9,459 nt of DNA, from the NCBI GenBank assembly GCA_905479545.1, contig CAJQNE010000185.1, positions 1 to 9,459 of the forward strand. Reading direction: 5' to 3'. Numbering within the stretch: the stretch's first letter is position 1; every line of letters begins with the position of its first letter. A program made the translations under genes and the position numbers. The notes beneath the pieces were generated by a model. That model did no database searches and was not told the DNA's origin. It was given only the letters and a program-made list of their open reading frames with translations. Positions 1-6,809 of this stretch are shown here, piece after piece. Source of the stretch: an uncultured Gammaproteobacteria bacterium. Lineage in GTDB: Bacteria > Pseudomonadota > Gammaproteobacteria > CAJQNE01.

Positions 1-23
1 CCATTAACCGGTAGTGCTACTAG

Positions 24-581
24 CTAACCAGTTGGCGCTAGCTCTAAATCGCGCTTAATCTGCTCTAACAGGCCGGCGCAGCCAGCCTCAACCAACGAGT
101 AGACGGTATCGAAACCTGCCACCCCGCCGTAGTAGGGATCGGGTACATCGTGCAGATGAACATCTGCAGTCGCATAATCCAATAACCGGGATACGCGGCC
201 TGGCACAGGCCGTTCGCTATCAGTACGTCGATGCAACATGTGGCGCAGATTAGTGCCATCCATTGCCAGGATATAATCAAACTTGTAGAAATCCGGCTCT
301 ATAAAGAGCCGGGCTCTTAACGGCCGTAAATCAACGTCATGAGCGGCAGCAGTGGCAATACTGCGATCATCCGGGCTTTCACCGACATGGTAAGCATGAG
401 TGCCAGCGGATTCGACAAACACTTCCTTAGATAAGCCTGCGTCATGCAGCATTTTTAGCATCACACCGTGAGCAGTCGGTGACCGGCAGATATTGCCCAT
501 GCAGACGAAAAGCACTTTGATGCGCGCTTCGTCAAATGGCGTTTCGCTGCGCCATAACTTGGATATCACCGATGCTATCAC
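24..581 (-). CDS. Low-molecular-weight protein tyrosine phosphatase
   Basis: This is a cytoplasmic LMW-PTP family phosphatase (185 aa), expected to hydrolyse phosphotyrosine through a cysteinyl-phosphate intermediate. The P-loop CMGNICRS is at about residues 27-34, giving nucleophile C27 and phosphate-binding R33. The DPYYGG motif at about 148-153 supplies the general acid D148. The chosen start is GTG at 579-581, with AGGAG (complement of 592-596) 10 bases upstream. No other start fits before the first beta-strand (KVLFVC). This leaves about 20 residues ahead of the usual family N-terminus, where many members begin two or three residues before VLFVC. No tyrosine kinase or exopolysaccharide gene is visible nearby, so a Wzb/Etp-like capsule role is not supported, and arsenate reductase is not indicated. 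It lies downstream of purL on the same strand, but the gap of about 310 bases argues against a tight operon. The family call is sure; the substrate is unknown. Confidence 0.93.
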   Translation of the reverse strand: MIASVISKLWRSETPFDEARIKVLFVCMGNICRSPTAHGVMLKMLHDAGLSKEVFVESAGTHAYHVGESPDDRSIATAAAHDVDLRPLRARLFIEPDFYKFDYILAMDGTNLRHMLHRRTDSERPVPGRVSRLLDYATADVHLHDVPDPYYGGVAGFDTVYSLVEAGCAGLLEQIKRDLELAPTG

Positions 582-891
582 TCGTCTACTGCTCCTTTTT
601 TAGACGTTGGGACACTTATATTCAGATACAGCCGCGATCAAAAAAACACCACGATAATCTGCTAAGCACAGCGCATCTAAAACTAACGATGCGAGCCCTT
701 ATGGTGCAAAGCGACGCTCTGCACAGTAATTATTTGTAGACTATTTCCCACTCTGCGACCCAAAGTAACCGCTTGGTGCAGTGAAAGACAAGATAAAAGG
801 CTATAAACCGTTGTCAGTTAACAGATCTTATCAATTGCATTGCGTTCGGGCGAATTAAGCACGCTTGCTACTCAAAGATCAGTCACCGGCT
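582..891. other. Intergenic region between purL and the phosphatase gene
   Basis: I see no convincing gene in these 310 bases. On the minus strand a weak promoter-like pair, TTGATC (complement of 636-641) and TATAAG (complement of 615-620), has a 15-base spacer, shorter than ideal, and could serve the phosphatase. An imperfect hairpin at 704-724 has GTGCA/TGCAC outer arms and AGC/GCT inner pairs, but it lacks a T-tract on either strand, so I do not call it a terminator. No rho-independent terminator is evident just downstream of the purL stop at 892. Read-through from purL into the phosphatase therefore cannot be excluded. Confidence 0.45.
592..596 (-). promoter_or_regulatory. Ribosome binding site deciding the GTG start of the phosphatase
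   Basis: AGGAG on the minus strand lies 10 bases before the GTG at 579-581. The spacing is slightly long but workable. It supports the extended N-terminus, because no ATG, GTG or TTG lies closer to the conserved core except the GTG of residue 5 and the GTG inside the first beta-strand. Confidence 0.55.
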
Positions 892-3800
892 TCAATCGAC
901 CCAACGACGGGCGTTACGAAACATCCGCAGCCACGGACCGGCATCATCCCACTCAGGGTCGCGCCAGGAATTTGTTATGGCCCGGTAAACCCGTTCCGGG
1001 TGCGGCATCATGATAGTCACACGTCCATCGTCGTTGCACAGCCCGGTAATGCCACCGGGTGAACCATTCGGATTTAACGGATAAGTTTCCGTAGCAACCC
1101 CTTGGTTATCTACATAACGTAGAGACACGTTGGTCGGATGCACTCCGCTGGCAAACTCAGCACGGCCCTCACCATGTGCCACCGCCACCGGCATTCTGGA
1201 ACCGGCCATACCACTCAGCAGAATTGACGGCGACTCAAGCACTTCAACCATCGCCACGCGGGACTCAAACTGGTCCGACAGGTTTTGTTCAAACGATGGC
1301 CAGTGCGCTGCACCAGGTACAACATCCTTCAGGCTGGATAGCATTTGGCAACCGTTACACACACCTAAGGCAAACCGACGAGTATCCGCCAGATGCTTTC
1401 CGATCACTTCAGCAGCCCGCTCATTAAATAACACCGATCGTGCCCACCCTTGTCCGGCACCGAGCACGTCACCATAAGAGAAACCTCCACATGCGACCAG
1501 GCCCTGCATACCAGCAAGATCCTGTCCGCCGCCGATAATATCGGTCATATGCACATCAACGGCATCAAAGCCGGCCGCGGTAAACGCCGCAGCCATTTCC
1601 AAATGGCCATTAACGCCCTGCTCCCGCAATATTGCCACTTTCGGCTTACTGCCCAGGTTCAGGTATGGGGCGGTTATGTCTTCATCAACGTCAAAACTCA
1701 GCTTGCTGTGCAGGCCACTGTCGGTCTTGGCGATCTGCGCAAATTCCTGGTCGGCACAGTCGGGGTTATTCCGTAGTTTCTGCACCTGATAACTGGTCTG
1801 ACTCCAGAGCTGCTGCAATTCGGCACGCGTCGCATCAACCAGTATCTCACCGCGCTGAGTAACAATAATTTTTTCGTCATCACGCAACGCCGCAACGTCA
1901 TAAGTGCAATCACTCAGCCCCGCTTCCTGAATAAGTTGCTCAACCTCGTCCATATCCGCATGGCGAACCTGAATAACCGCACCCAGCTCTTCGCTAAATA
2001 ATTCAGCTAAGGCGTCAGCATTCCGCGGCAGCTTTATATCCAAACCGCAGCGACCGGCGAAAGCCATTTCCAACAGTGTAGTCAGCAAGCCGCCATCAGA
2101 GCGATCATGGTATGCCTGCACCAGGCGCTGGTTCTGCAGGGTTTGGATCAGCTCAAAGAAAGCTTTTAGTTTGGAAGCATCGTCTAAATCCGGCGCTTCG
2201 TTACCAACCTGACCATAAACCTGAGCTAGCGCCGACGCGCCTAAACGGTTTTTGCCGTCACCAAGGTCAATTAGCAACAAGTCGGAATCGGCTTCGGTGT
2301 TCAGTTGCGGTGTGAGAGTTCGTTCCACATCGGTAACCGGCGCGAATGCCGTAACCACTAACGATACCGGCGAAGTCACTTGTTTCTGCTCGCCGTCCTG
2401 TTGCCACTGCGTACGCATCGACAGCGAATCTTTACCCACCGGAATACAAATACCCAGTTCAGGGCAAAGCTCCTCGCCCACAGCTTTTACCGTATCAAAC
2501 AGCGCGGCGTCATCATTGCCGTGGCCAGCCGCAGCCATCCAGTTTGCCGACAACTTAATATCACTAAGCTGACGAATATTCGCCGCCGCAATATTGGTGA
2601 TGGCTTCACCCACTGCCATACGGCCAGAGGCCGGCCCGTCGATAATGGCCAGCGGCGTGCGCTCGCCCATCGCCATGGCTTCACCGGCGAATGCCTCAAA
2701 CCCGGCAACCGTTACGGCCACGTCAGCGACGGGAACCTGCCAGGGGCCGACCATCTGGTCACGCACTACCTGTCCCGTAATGGAGCGGTCACCAATCGTA
2801 ATCAGAAACGACTTGCTCGCGACAGTCGGTAACCGCAATACCCGACGCATCGCTTTATCGACGGTCACACCATCGAGCTTTAATTCATTTTGCGCTGGCT
2901 GACCACGTTTTGCCTCGCGGTGCATCCGCGGCGGCTTGCCGAGCAGCACGTCCAATGGCATATCGACCGTAGGTTCACCCAATAGCGAATCGTTTACCCA
3001 CAGCTGACCTTCTTTTGTCGCTTTGCCGACTACCGAATACGGGCAGCGTTCGCGTTCACAGAGAGCAACAAGATCAGCCAGCTGGTCGGCATGAATCGCC
3101 AATACATAGCGCTCCTGAGACTCGTTGCACCACACCGCTAGCGGCGACATGCCCGGCTCGGCATTCGGAATTTCACGTAAGTCCATCGTCAGGCCACAAC
3201 CGCCATCGTTTACCAACTCTGGCAAGGCGTTAGACAGGCCACCAGCGCCAACGTCGTGAACGGAGGCAATCGGATTGTTAGCCCCCATCGCCCAACAACC
3301 ATCGATCACTTCCTGCACGCGGCGTTCCATTTCAGGGTTATCGCGCTGTACCGAGGCAAAATCCAACTCAGAATCAGCCGTACCGCTCGCCATCGACGAA
3401 GCTGCGCTGCCGCCCAAACCGATCTGCATCGCCGGGCCACCCAACACCACAATCGGCATACCCGGCTCAATGCCCTGCTTCAGCACATGCTCGTCACGCA
3501 CACTGCCATAGCCTCCGGCCAGCATTATCGGCTTGTGATAACCACGAATTTCCTCACCATCAGTGCCGTTAACCGGCAATTCAAAGCTGCGGAAATAGCC
3601 ACTCAATGCCGGTCGGCCGAATTCGTTGTTGAACGCCGCGCCACCCAGCGGGCCATCAATCATAATATGCAATGCGGTAACGATGCGATCGGGCTTGCCG
3701 TACGGCTTTTCCCAAGGCTGCACATCACCCGGCAGATTAAGGTTCGATACGGTAAAGCCCGTCAGGCCGGCTTTTGGCTTGCCGCCACGACCGGTGGCGC

Positions 3801-4704
3801 CTTCGTCGCGAATTTCACCACCAGAACCGGTCGCCGCACCCGGATAAGGTGCGATAGCCGTTGGGTGGTTGTGGGTCTCAACCTTCATCAAAATATGCGA
3901 AGGCTCGGTCACGCTGCCGTAATGGCCATTCTGGTTAAAGAATCGCGGCACGGTCGGGCCGGTAATTACCGCACAGTTATCGCTGTAAGCCGACAACACA
4001 TCGGTAGGGCTAACCTTATGAGTATTGCGAATCATCGCGAACAGCGAGCTGTCTTCGTTATTGCCGTCGATAGTCCAGCTGGCGTTAAATATTTTATGTC
4101 GGCAGTGCTCTGAGTTGGCCTGTCCGAACATCATCAATTCAGCGTCGGTCGGGTTTTGCCCTGCCTTATTGTAGTAATCGAACAGGTAGTCAATTTCATC
4201 CGCGGCGAGCGCCAGGCCCAAGCGCTTATCAGCTTCGACTAATGCATCACGACCCTGCTTATCGACCGGGACATGCACCAGCGGTGCAGGTTTGGCATCA
4301 ATAAATAGCGCACTGGCATCAGCCGCGCTGCTTATTACCGCTTCGACCATGCGGTCATGTAACTCGGTTTTATCGAGCTTAGCGCCGTTGTAGACAATGC
4401 CATGCTCAACCCGTCGGACATTGCTCAAACCACAAACATGCAAAATGTCGCTGGCTTTACTGCTCCAGGGCGAAATTGTTCCCGGCCGTGGAATAGTGAT
4501 CAGGCTGTTAGTGGAATCGCTGTCACTGGGTTCAACCAGCTTGGCATCCAGCAGCGTTTCTAGCTTCTGGCACTCGTCAGCCGATAGCGGTTGCTGCTCG
4601 TCGACAAAGAATATTCGCGTCGCGGTTACCGCAGCGCCTAAGCGGCTACCGAGCTTGTCGAGTCGAAACGGCGAAAGCGCCGCAGCGCCAGATAGAATAA
4701 GCAT
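892..4704 (-). CDS. purL: Phosphoribosylformylglycinamidine synthase (FGAM synthetase), large single-chain form
   Basis: PurL catalyses step 4 of de novo purine synthesis: FGAR + glutamine + ATP to FGAM + glutamate + ADP + phosphate, in the cytoplasm. From the start used here it has 1270 residues, close to the 1295 of E. coli. The order is a PurS-like N-terminal domain (about 1-160), the linker with GQANSEHCRHKIF (about 193-206), then two AIRS-like synthase halves. KVETHNHP is at about 274-281, GEIRDEGATGRG at about 296-307, and a GKDSLSM motif lies in the second half. A class I glutaminase domain ends the protein. Its triad is C in GVCNGCQ (about 1116) plus H and E in PHPER (about 1235 and 1237). 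The start is ATG at 4702-4704, giving MLILSGAAALSPFR, which matches the proteobacterial family. An upstream in-frame ATG at 4732-4734 would add ten atypical residues and lies only 8 to 14 bases from a TATAAT box. The frame is intact with no missing catalytic motif. Confidence 0.98.
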   Translation of the reverse strand: MLILSGAAALSPFRLDKLGSRLGAAVTATRIFFVDEQQPLSADECQKLETLLDAKLVEPSDSDSTNSLITIPRPGTISPWSSKASDILHVCGLSNVRRVEHGIVYNGAKLDKTELHDRMVEAVISSAADASALFIDAKPAPLVHVPVDKQGRDALVEADKRLGLALAADEIDYLFDYYNKAGQNPTDAELMMFGQANSEHCRHKIFNASWTIDGNNEDSSLFAMIRNTHKVSPTDVLSAYSDNCAVITGPTVPRFFNQNGHYGSVTEPSHILMKVETHNHPTAIAPYPGAATGSGGEIRDEGATGRGGKPKAGLTGFTVSNLNLPGDVQPWEKPYGKPDRIVTALHIMIDGPLGGAAFNNEFGRPALSGYFRSFELPVNGTDGEEIRGYHKPIMLAGGYGSVRDEHVLKQGIEPGMPIVVLGGPAMQIGLGGSAASSMASGTADSELDFASVQRDNPEMERRVQEVIDGCWAMGANNPIASVHDVGAGGLSNALPELVNDGGCGLTMDLREIPNAEPGMSPLAVWCNESQERYVLAIHADQLADLVALCERERCPYSVVGKATKEGQLWVNDSLLGEPTVDMPLDVLLGKPPRMHREAKRGQPAQNELKLDGVTVDKAMRRVLRLPTVASKSFLITIGDRSITGQVVRDQMVGPWQVPVADVAVTVAGFEAFAGEAMAMGERTPLAIIDGPASGRMAVGEAITNIAAANIRQLSDIKLSANWMAAAGHGNDDAALFDTVKAVGEELCPELGICIPVGKDSLSMRTQWQQDGEQKQVTSPVSLVVTAFAPVTDVERTLTPQLNTEADSDLLLIDLGDGKNRLGASALAQVYGQVGNEAPDLDDASKLKAFFELIQTLQNQRLVQAYHDRSDGGLLTTLLEMAFAGRCGLDIKLPRNADALAELFSEELGAVIQVRHADMDEVEQLIQEAGLSDCTYDVAALRDDEKIIVTQRGEILVDATRAELQQLWSQTSYQVQKLRNNPDCADQEFAQIAKTDSGLHSKLSFDVDEDITAPYLNLGSKPKVAILREQGVNGHLEMAAAFTAAGFDAVDVHMTDIIGGGQDLAGMQGLVACGGFSYGDVLGAGQGWARSVLFNERAAEVIGKHLADTRRFALGVCNGCQMLSSLKDVVPGAAHWPSFEQNLSDQFESRVAMVEVLESPSILLSGMAGSRMPVAVAHGEGRAEFASGVHPTNVSLRYVDNQGVATETYPLNPNGSPGGITGLCNDDGRVTIMMPHPERVYRAITNSWRDPEWDDAGPWLRMFRNARRWVD

Positions 4705-4748
4705 AGAGTTTCCGCAGCGGTGGTGAGCTAGCACATTTGAGGCGGCGC

Positions 4749-4754
4749 ATTATA
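4749..4754 (-). promoter_or_regulatory. Probable -10 box of the purL promoter
   Basis: The minus strand reads a perfect TATAAT here, 44 bases upstream of the chosen purL ATG. Transcription would begin near 4742 and give a leader of about 38 bases. I see no good -35 hexamer at 16-18 bases; the closest (TTCAGC at 19 bases) is weak. The placement argues against the upstream ATG at 4732-4734 as the main start. Confidence 0.5.
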
Positions 4755-4889
4755 GCGTCGTTACTCTGTCGTTGCTGAATCACTGCGCGGCTGGCAGCCG
4801 CTAACCCCGCAGATATTTTCGCCAAATTGCCGCAACGCAACAATTTCATGCCAAAAACGCTGCTGAAATTAGGCTCAATCGCGCTGCCC

Positions 4890-4898
4890 TGCTAAAGT
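4890..4898 (+). promoter_or_regulatory. Possible extended -10 promoter of the thiolase gene
   Basis: TGCTAAAGT fits an extended -10 (TGn followed by TAAAGT), about 70 bases before the thiolase ATG. No recognisable -35 hexamer lies 17 bases upstream, which an extended -10 can tolerate. This is a weak call made on one element. The 261-base gap to purL is the only place for the divergent promoters. Confidence 0.3.
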
Positions 4899-4953
4899 GC
4901 GCCGGTTTTTACACACTATTACCGGCCATTAAACGTCGGCCGATAACACAATA

Positions 4954-4957
4954 GAGG
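4954..4957 (+). promoter_or_regulatory. Ribosome binding site of the thiolase gene
   Basis: GAGG lies 8 bases before the ATG at 4966, within AGAGGTAG. The spacing is good and fixes the start, which also matches the expected thiolase N-terminus a few residues before the first beta-strand. Confidence 0.65.
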
Positions 4958-4965
4958 TAGTTAAT

Positions 4966-6249
4966 ATGGAAGGCATTACAACCCGTAAAGTTGCGGTTTT
5001 AGGCGGCAAACGCATCCCGTTCGCCCGTTCAAACTCTGCTTACTCAGAAGCCAGCAACCAAAAAATGCTCACCGCTGCTCTAAAAGGCACCGTCGACGCG
5101 TTTGGTCTGCAGGGTCTGCAGCTCGGCGAAGTTGTCGGCGGCGCAGTAATGAAGCACTCGCGTGACTTCAACCTGGTTCGCGAATCTATGCTCAGCAGCG
5201 GCCTCGCGCCCACCACCCCCGCTTGCGACATCCAGCAAGCCTGCGCCACTGGTATGCAAGCCGCTATCACGGTCGGCAATAAAATTTCCCTCGGGCAAAT
5301 CGATTCAGCCATTGCCTGCGGTGTTGATACCACCTCCGACGCACCGATTGGCGTCAGCGAAGGCATGCGTAAACTACTGCTGAAACTGAACCGCGCTAAA
5401 ACTAACGGCCAGCGCGCTCAGCTCGCCATGAAAATGCTCAACCCAAAACTGCTGGCACCTAACCTGCCGCAAAATGGCGAGCCACGCACCAAAAAATCGA
5501 TGGGCCAGCATGCCCAGATAACCGCCGCTCAGTGGAAAGTCAGCCGTGAAGCTCAGGACGAGCTAACCGCTGCCAGCCACCAGAACATGGCTGCTGCTTA
5601 CGACCGTGGATTCCACGGAGATCTGATAGTGCCGTTTAATGGCCTTACCCGCGACAACAACCTGCGCCCGGATTCAACCGCTGCGGCGCTAGCTAAGCTG
5701 AAGCCGGTATTTGATCGCGAAAATGGCACCATGACCGCCGGTAACAGCACTCCGCTAACCGACGGTGCTTCAGCCGTACTCCTTAGCAGTGAAGAATGGG
5801 CCAAAGAGCGCGGCCTGAAAGTTCAGGCTTACATCACTCATTCTGAAACGGCGGCGGTTGAGTTCGAAAGTGGCAAAGACGGCCTGCTAACGGCACCGGT
5901 ATTCGCCATGCCTCGCATGCTGGAAAAAGCCGGTTTAACCCTGCAGGATTTTGACTTCTACGAAATTCACGAAGCCTTCGCTTCACAGGTACTGGCTACG
6001 CTAGCTGCCTGGGAAGACGAGAAGTTCTGTAAAGAACGTCTTGGCCTGAAGAAAGCACTGGGTTCTATCGACCGTACCAAGCTAAACGTTAATGGCGGCA
6101 GCCTCGCTGCAGGCCACCCGTTCGCTGCTACCGGCGGCCGTTTGATTGCATCGCTGGCTAAAACGCTGGAAGAGAAAGGTTCAGGTCGTGGCCTTATCTC
6201 AGTCTGCGCGGCAGGCGGTTTGGGTGTAACGATGATTATGGAGCGTTAA
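4966..6249 (+). CDS. Acetyl-CoA C-acyltransferase, FadI-type thiolase
   Basis: This thiolase-superfamily enzyme (427 aa) is expected to cleave 3-ketoacyl-CoA with CoA to acetyl-CoA and a shortened acyl-CoA, or to run the reverse condensation. Visible catalytic residues are the nucleophile C93 (QQACATG), H335 (EIHEAF), H384 (NGGSLAAGHP, about 377-385) and C414 (SVCAAGGLG). The length and the long loop segment at about 135-180 (MRKLLLKLNRAK onward) resemble FadI, the thiolase beta subunit of the anaerobic or trifunctional type (E. coli FadI is 436 aa), more than the shorter PhaA/AtoB group of about 390 aa. The usual FadJ-like partner (hydratase/dehydrogenase) is not next to it: the gene stands alone between a divergent purL and a strong terminator. 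Substrate length cannot be read from the sequence. I leave the symbol blank because stand-alone paralogues of this family are often annotated only as acetyl-CoA C-acetyltransferase. Confidence 0.93.
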   Translation: MEGITTRKVAVLGGKRIPFARSNSAYSEASNQKMLTAALKGTVDAFGLQGLQLGEVVGGAVMKHSRDFNLVRESMLSSGLAPTTPACDIQQACATGMQAAITVGNKISLGQIDSAIACGVDTTSDAPIGVSEGMRKLLLKLNRAKTNGQRAQLAMKMLNPKLLAPNLPQNGEPRTKKSMGQHAQITAAQWKVSREAQDELTAASHQNMAAAYDRGFHGDLIVPFNGLTRDNNLRPDSTAAALAKLKPVFDRENGTMTAGNSTPLTDGASAVLLSSEEWAKERGLKVQAYITHSETAAVEFESGKDGLLTAPVFAMPRMLEKAGLTLQDFDFYEIHEAFASQVLATLAAWEDEKFCKERLGLKKALGSIDRTKLNVNGGSLAAGHPFAATGGRLIASLAKTLEEKGSGRGLISVCAAGGLGVTMIMER

Positions 6250-6278
6250 GCTCACGCTTAAGCAGAGCTATCGCTCAC

Positions 6279-6315
6279 AAAAAACCCGGCAACTACTGTA
6301 GTTGCCGGGTTTTTT
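6279..6315. terminator. Bidirectional rho-independent terminator
   Basis: A perfect inverted repeat pairs 6279-6295 with 6299-6315 around a CTG loop. The GC-rich core is CCCGGCAAC, flanked by A6 on the left and T6 on the right. Read on the plus strand it ends the thiolase transcript 30 bases after its stop. Read on the minus strand the A-run becomes a U-run and ends the HopJ-family transcript about 32 bases after its stop. It is the clearest terminator in the window. Confidence 0.93.
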
Positions 6316-6346
6316 ATTGCACGGTAATTTTATAACTCACCGCGGA

Positions 6347-6688
6347 CTATTTTTTCACTAACGGCTCAGCCGCGAAGCGAATGCCGTCCCAGCCATTCTG
6401 CATGAAATTCCGAATATTCTGGTGATCATCGCCCGCGGCATTACCCAAAACGTCATCACGGTAATAAGCACCGAAACACAGCAAGGTTTCGGTTTTGTTT
6501 AACCCCTGCAATTTTGCAAACGCAAATAGCTTGCACGAACCGCTGTTGGCGCCGGCCGCATTTTGGTGGCCGCCGTTAGTAAAAGCAGTCTCACTAAAAA
6601 CATAGTTAGCGTCGATAACCGCCATAGTCTCAGAGAAGTTTATCGATTCAGGATCGTTACGGAGTTGCTGCAAAAATTGTTCGATCAT
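6347..6688 (-). CDS. HopJ type III effector-family protein (small, likely housekeeping)
   Basis: The 113-residue protein matches the HopJ family (named after a Pseudomonas syringae effector) as I recognise it. The conserved blocks are ETMAVIDANYVF (about 20-31), TAFTNGG with NSGSCKLFAFAKLQGL (about 35-63), CFGAYYRDDVL (about 71-81), and DHQNIRNFMQNGW near 88-100. There is no signal peptide or membrane segment, so it should be cytoplasmic. Its function is not established; many family members sit in non-pathogens without a type III system, and none is seen here, so secretion should not be assumed. The ATG at 6686-6688 gives the expected family N-terminus (MIEQFLQQL), but no Shine-Dalgarno sequence precedes it: the upstream minus strand reads GACCCCTTTAA. 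It converges on the thiolase and shares its terminator. Confidence 0.85.
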   Translation of the reverse strand: MIEQFLQQLRNDPESINFSETMAVIDANYVFSETAFTNGGHQNAAGANSGSCKLFAFAKLQGLNKTETLLCFGAYYRDDVLGNAAGDDHQNIRNFMQNGWDGIRFAAEPLVKK

Positions 6689-6809
6689 TTAAAGGGGTCG
6701 CTACTTGTTTTAAATTAAGGAAGGGCTCGGCCACATCACTGAAGCATGCAGTAAGCTATAACGTTTGGTCAGCGCCCGGAAAGCCCGGCCACAAAAATAA
6801 AGGTATGCC
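6689..6809. promoter_or_regulatory. Divergent intergenic region between the HopJ-family gene and the lipoprotein gene
   Basis: These 121 bases must hold promoters for both flanking genes. On the plus strand TATAAC at 6757-6762 could be a -10, but no -35 is evident at the right distance. AAAGG at 6799-6803 lies 6 bases before the lipoprotein ATG at 6810 and is a good ribosome binding site. On the minus strand the AT-rich stretch at 6709-6718 is the only promoter-like sequence I see for the HopJ-family gene. Confidence 0.35.

Noticed and set aside
536..739. 67-codon plus-strand frame spanning the phosphatase start and the intergenic region
   Set aside because: It overlaps the well-supported phosphatase N-terminus on the other strand, has no ribosome binding site and has an unremarkable translation.
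2380..2832. 150-codon plus-strand frame inside purL
   Set aside because: It is another antisense shadow of purL with low-complexity Arg/His composition and no recognisable domain.
3256..4113. 285-codon open frame on the plus strand opposite purL
   Set aside because: It lies wholly inside the purL coding region, its translation is rich in Arg, His and Thr as expected of an antisense shadow, and it shows no family motif or ribosome binding site. The purL frame on the other strand is fully conserved.
4835..4850. Possible PurR operator upstream of purL
   Set aside because: ACGCAA matches one half-site, but the essential central CG and most of the second half are absent. It also lies about 80 bases upstream of the TATAAT box. 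The match is too poor to call.
5040..5366. 108-codon minus-strand frame opposite the thiolase
   Set aside because: It lies inside the thiolase gene, whose catalytic Cys region is encoded on the plus strand; the antisense translation has no coherent motif.
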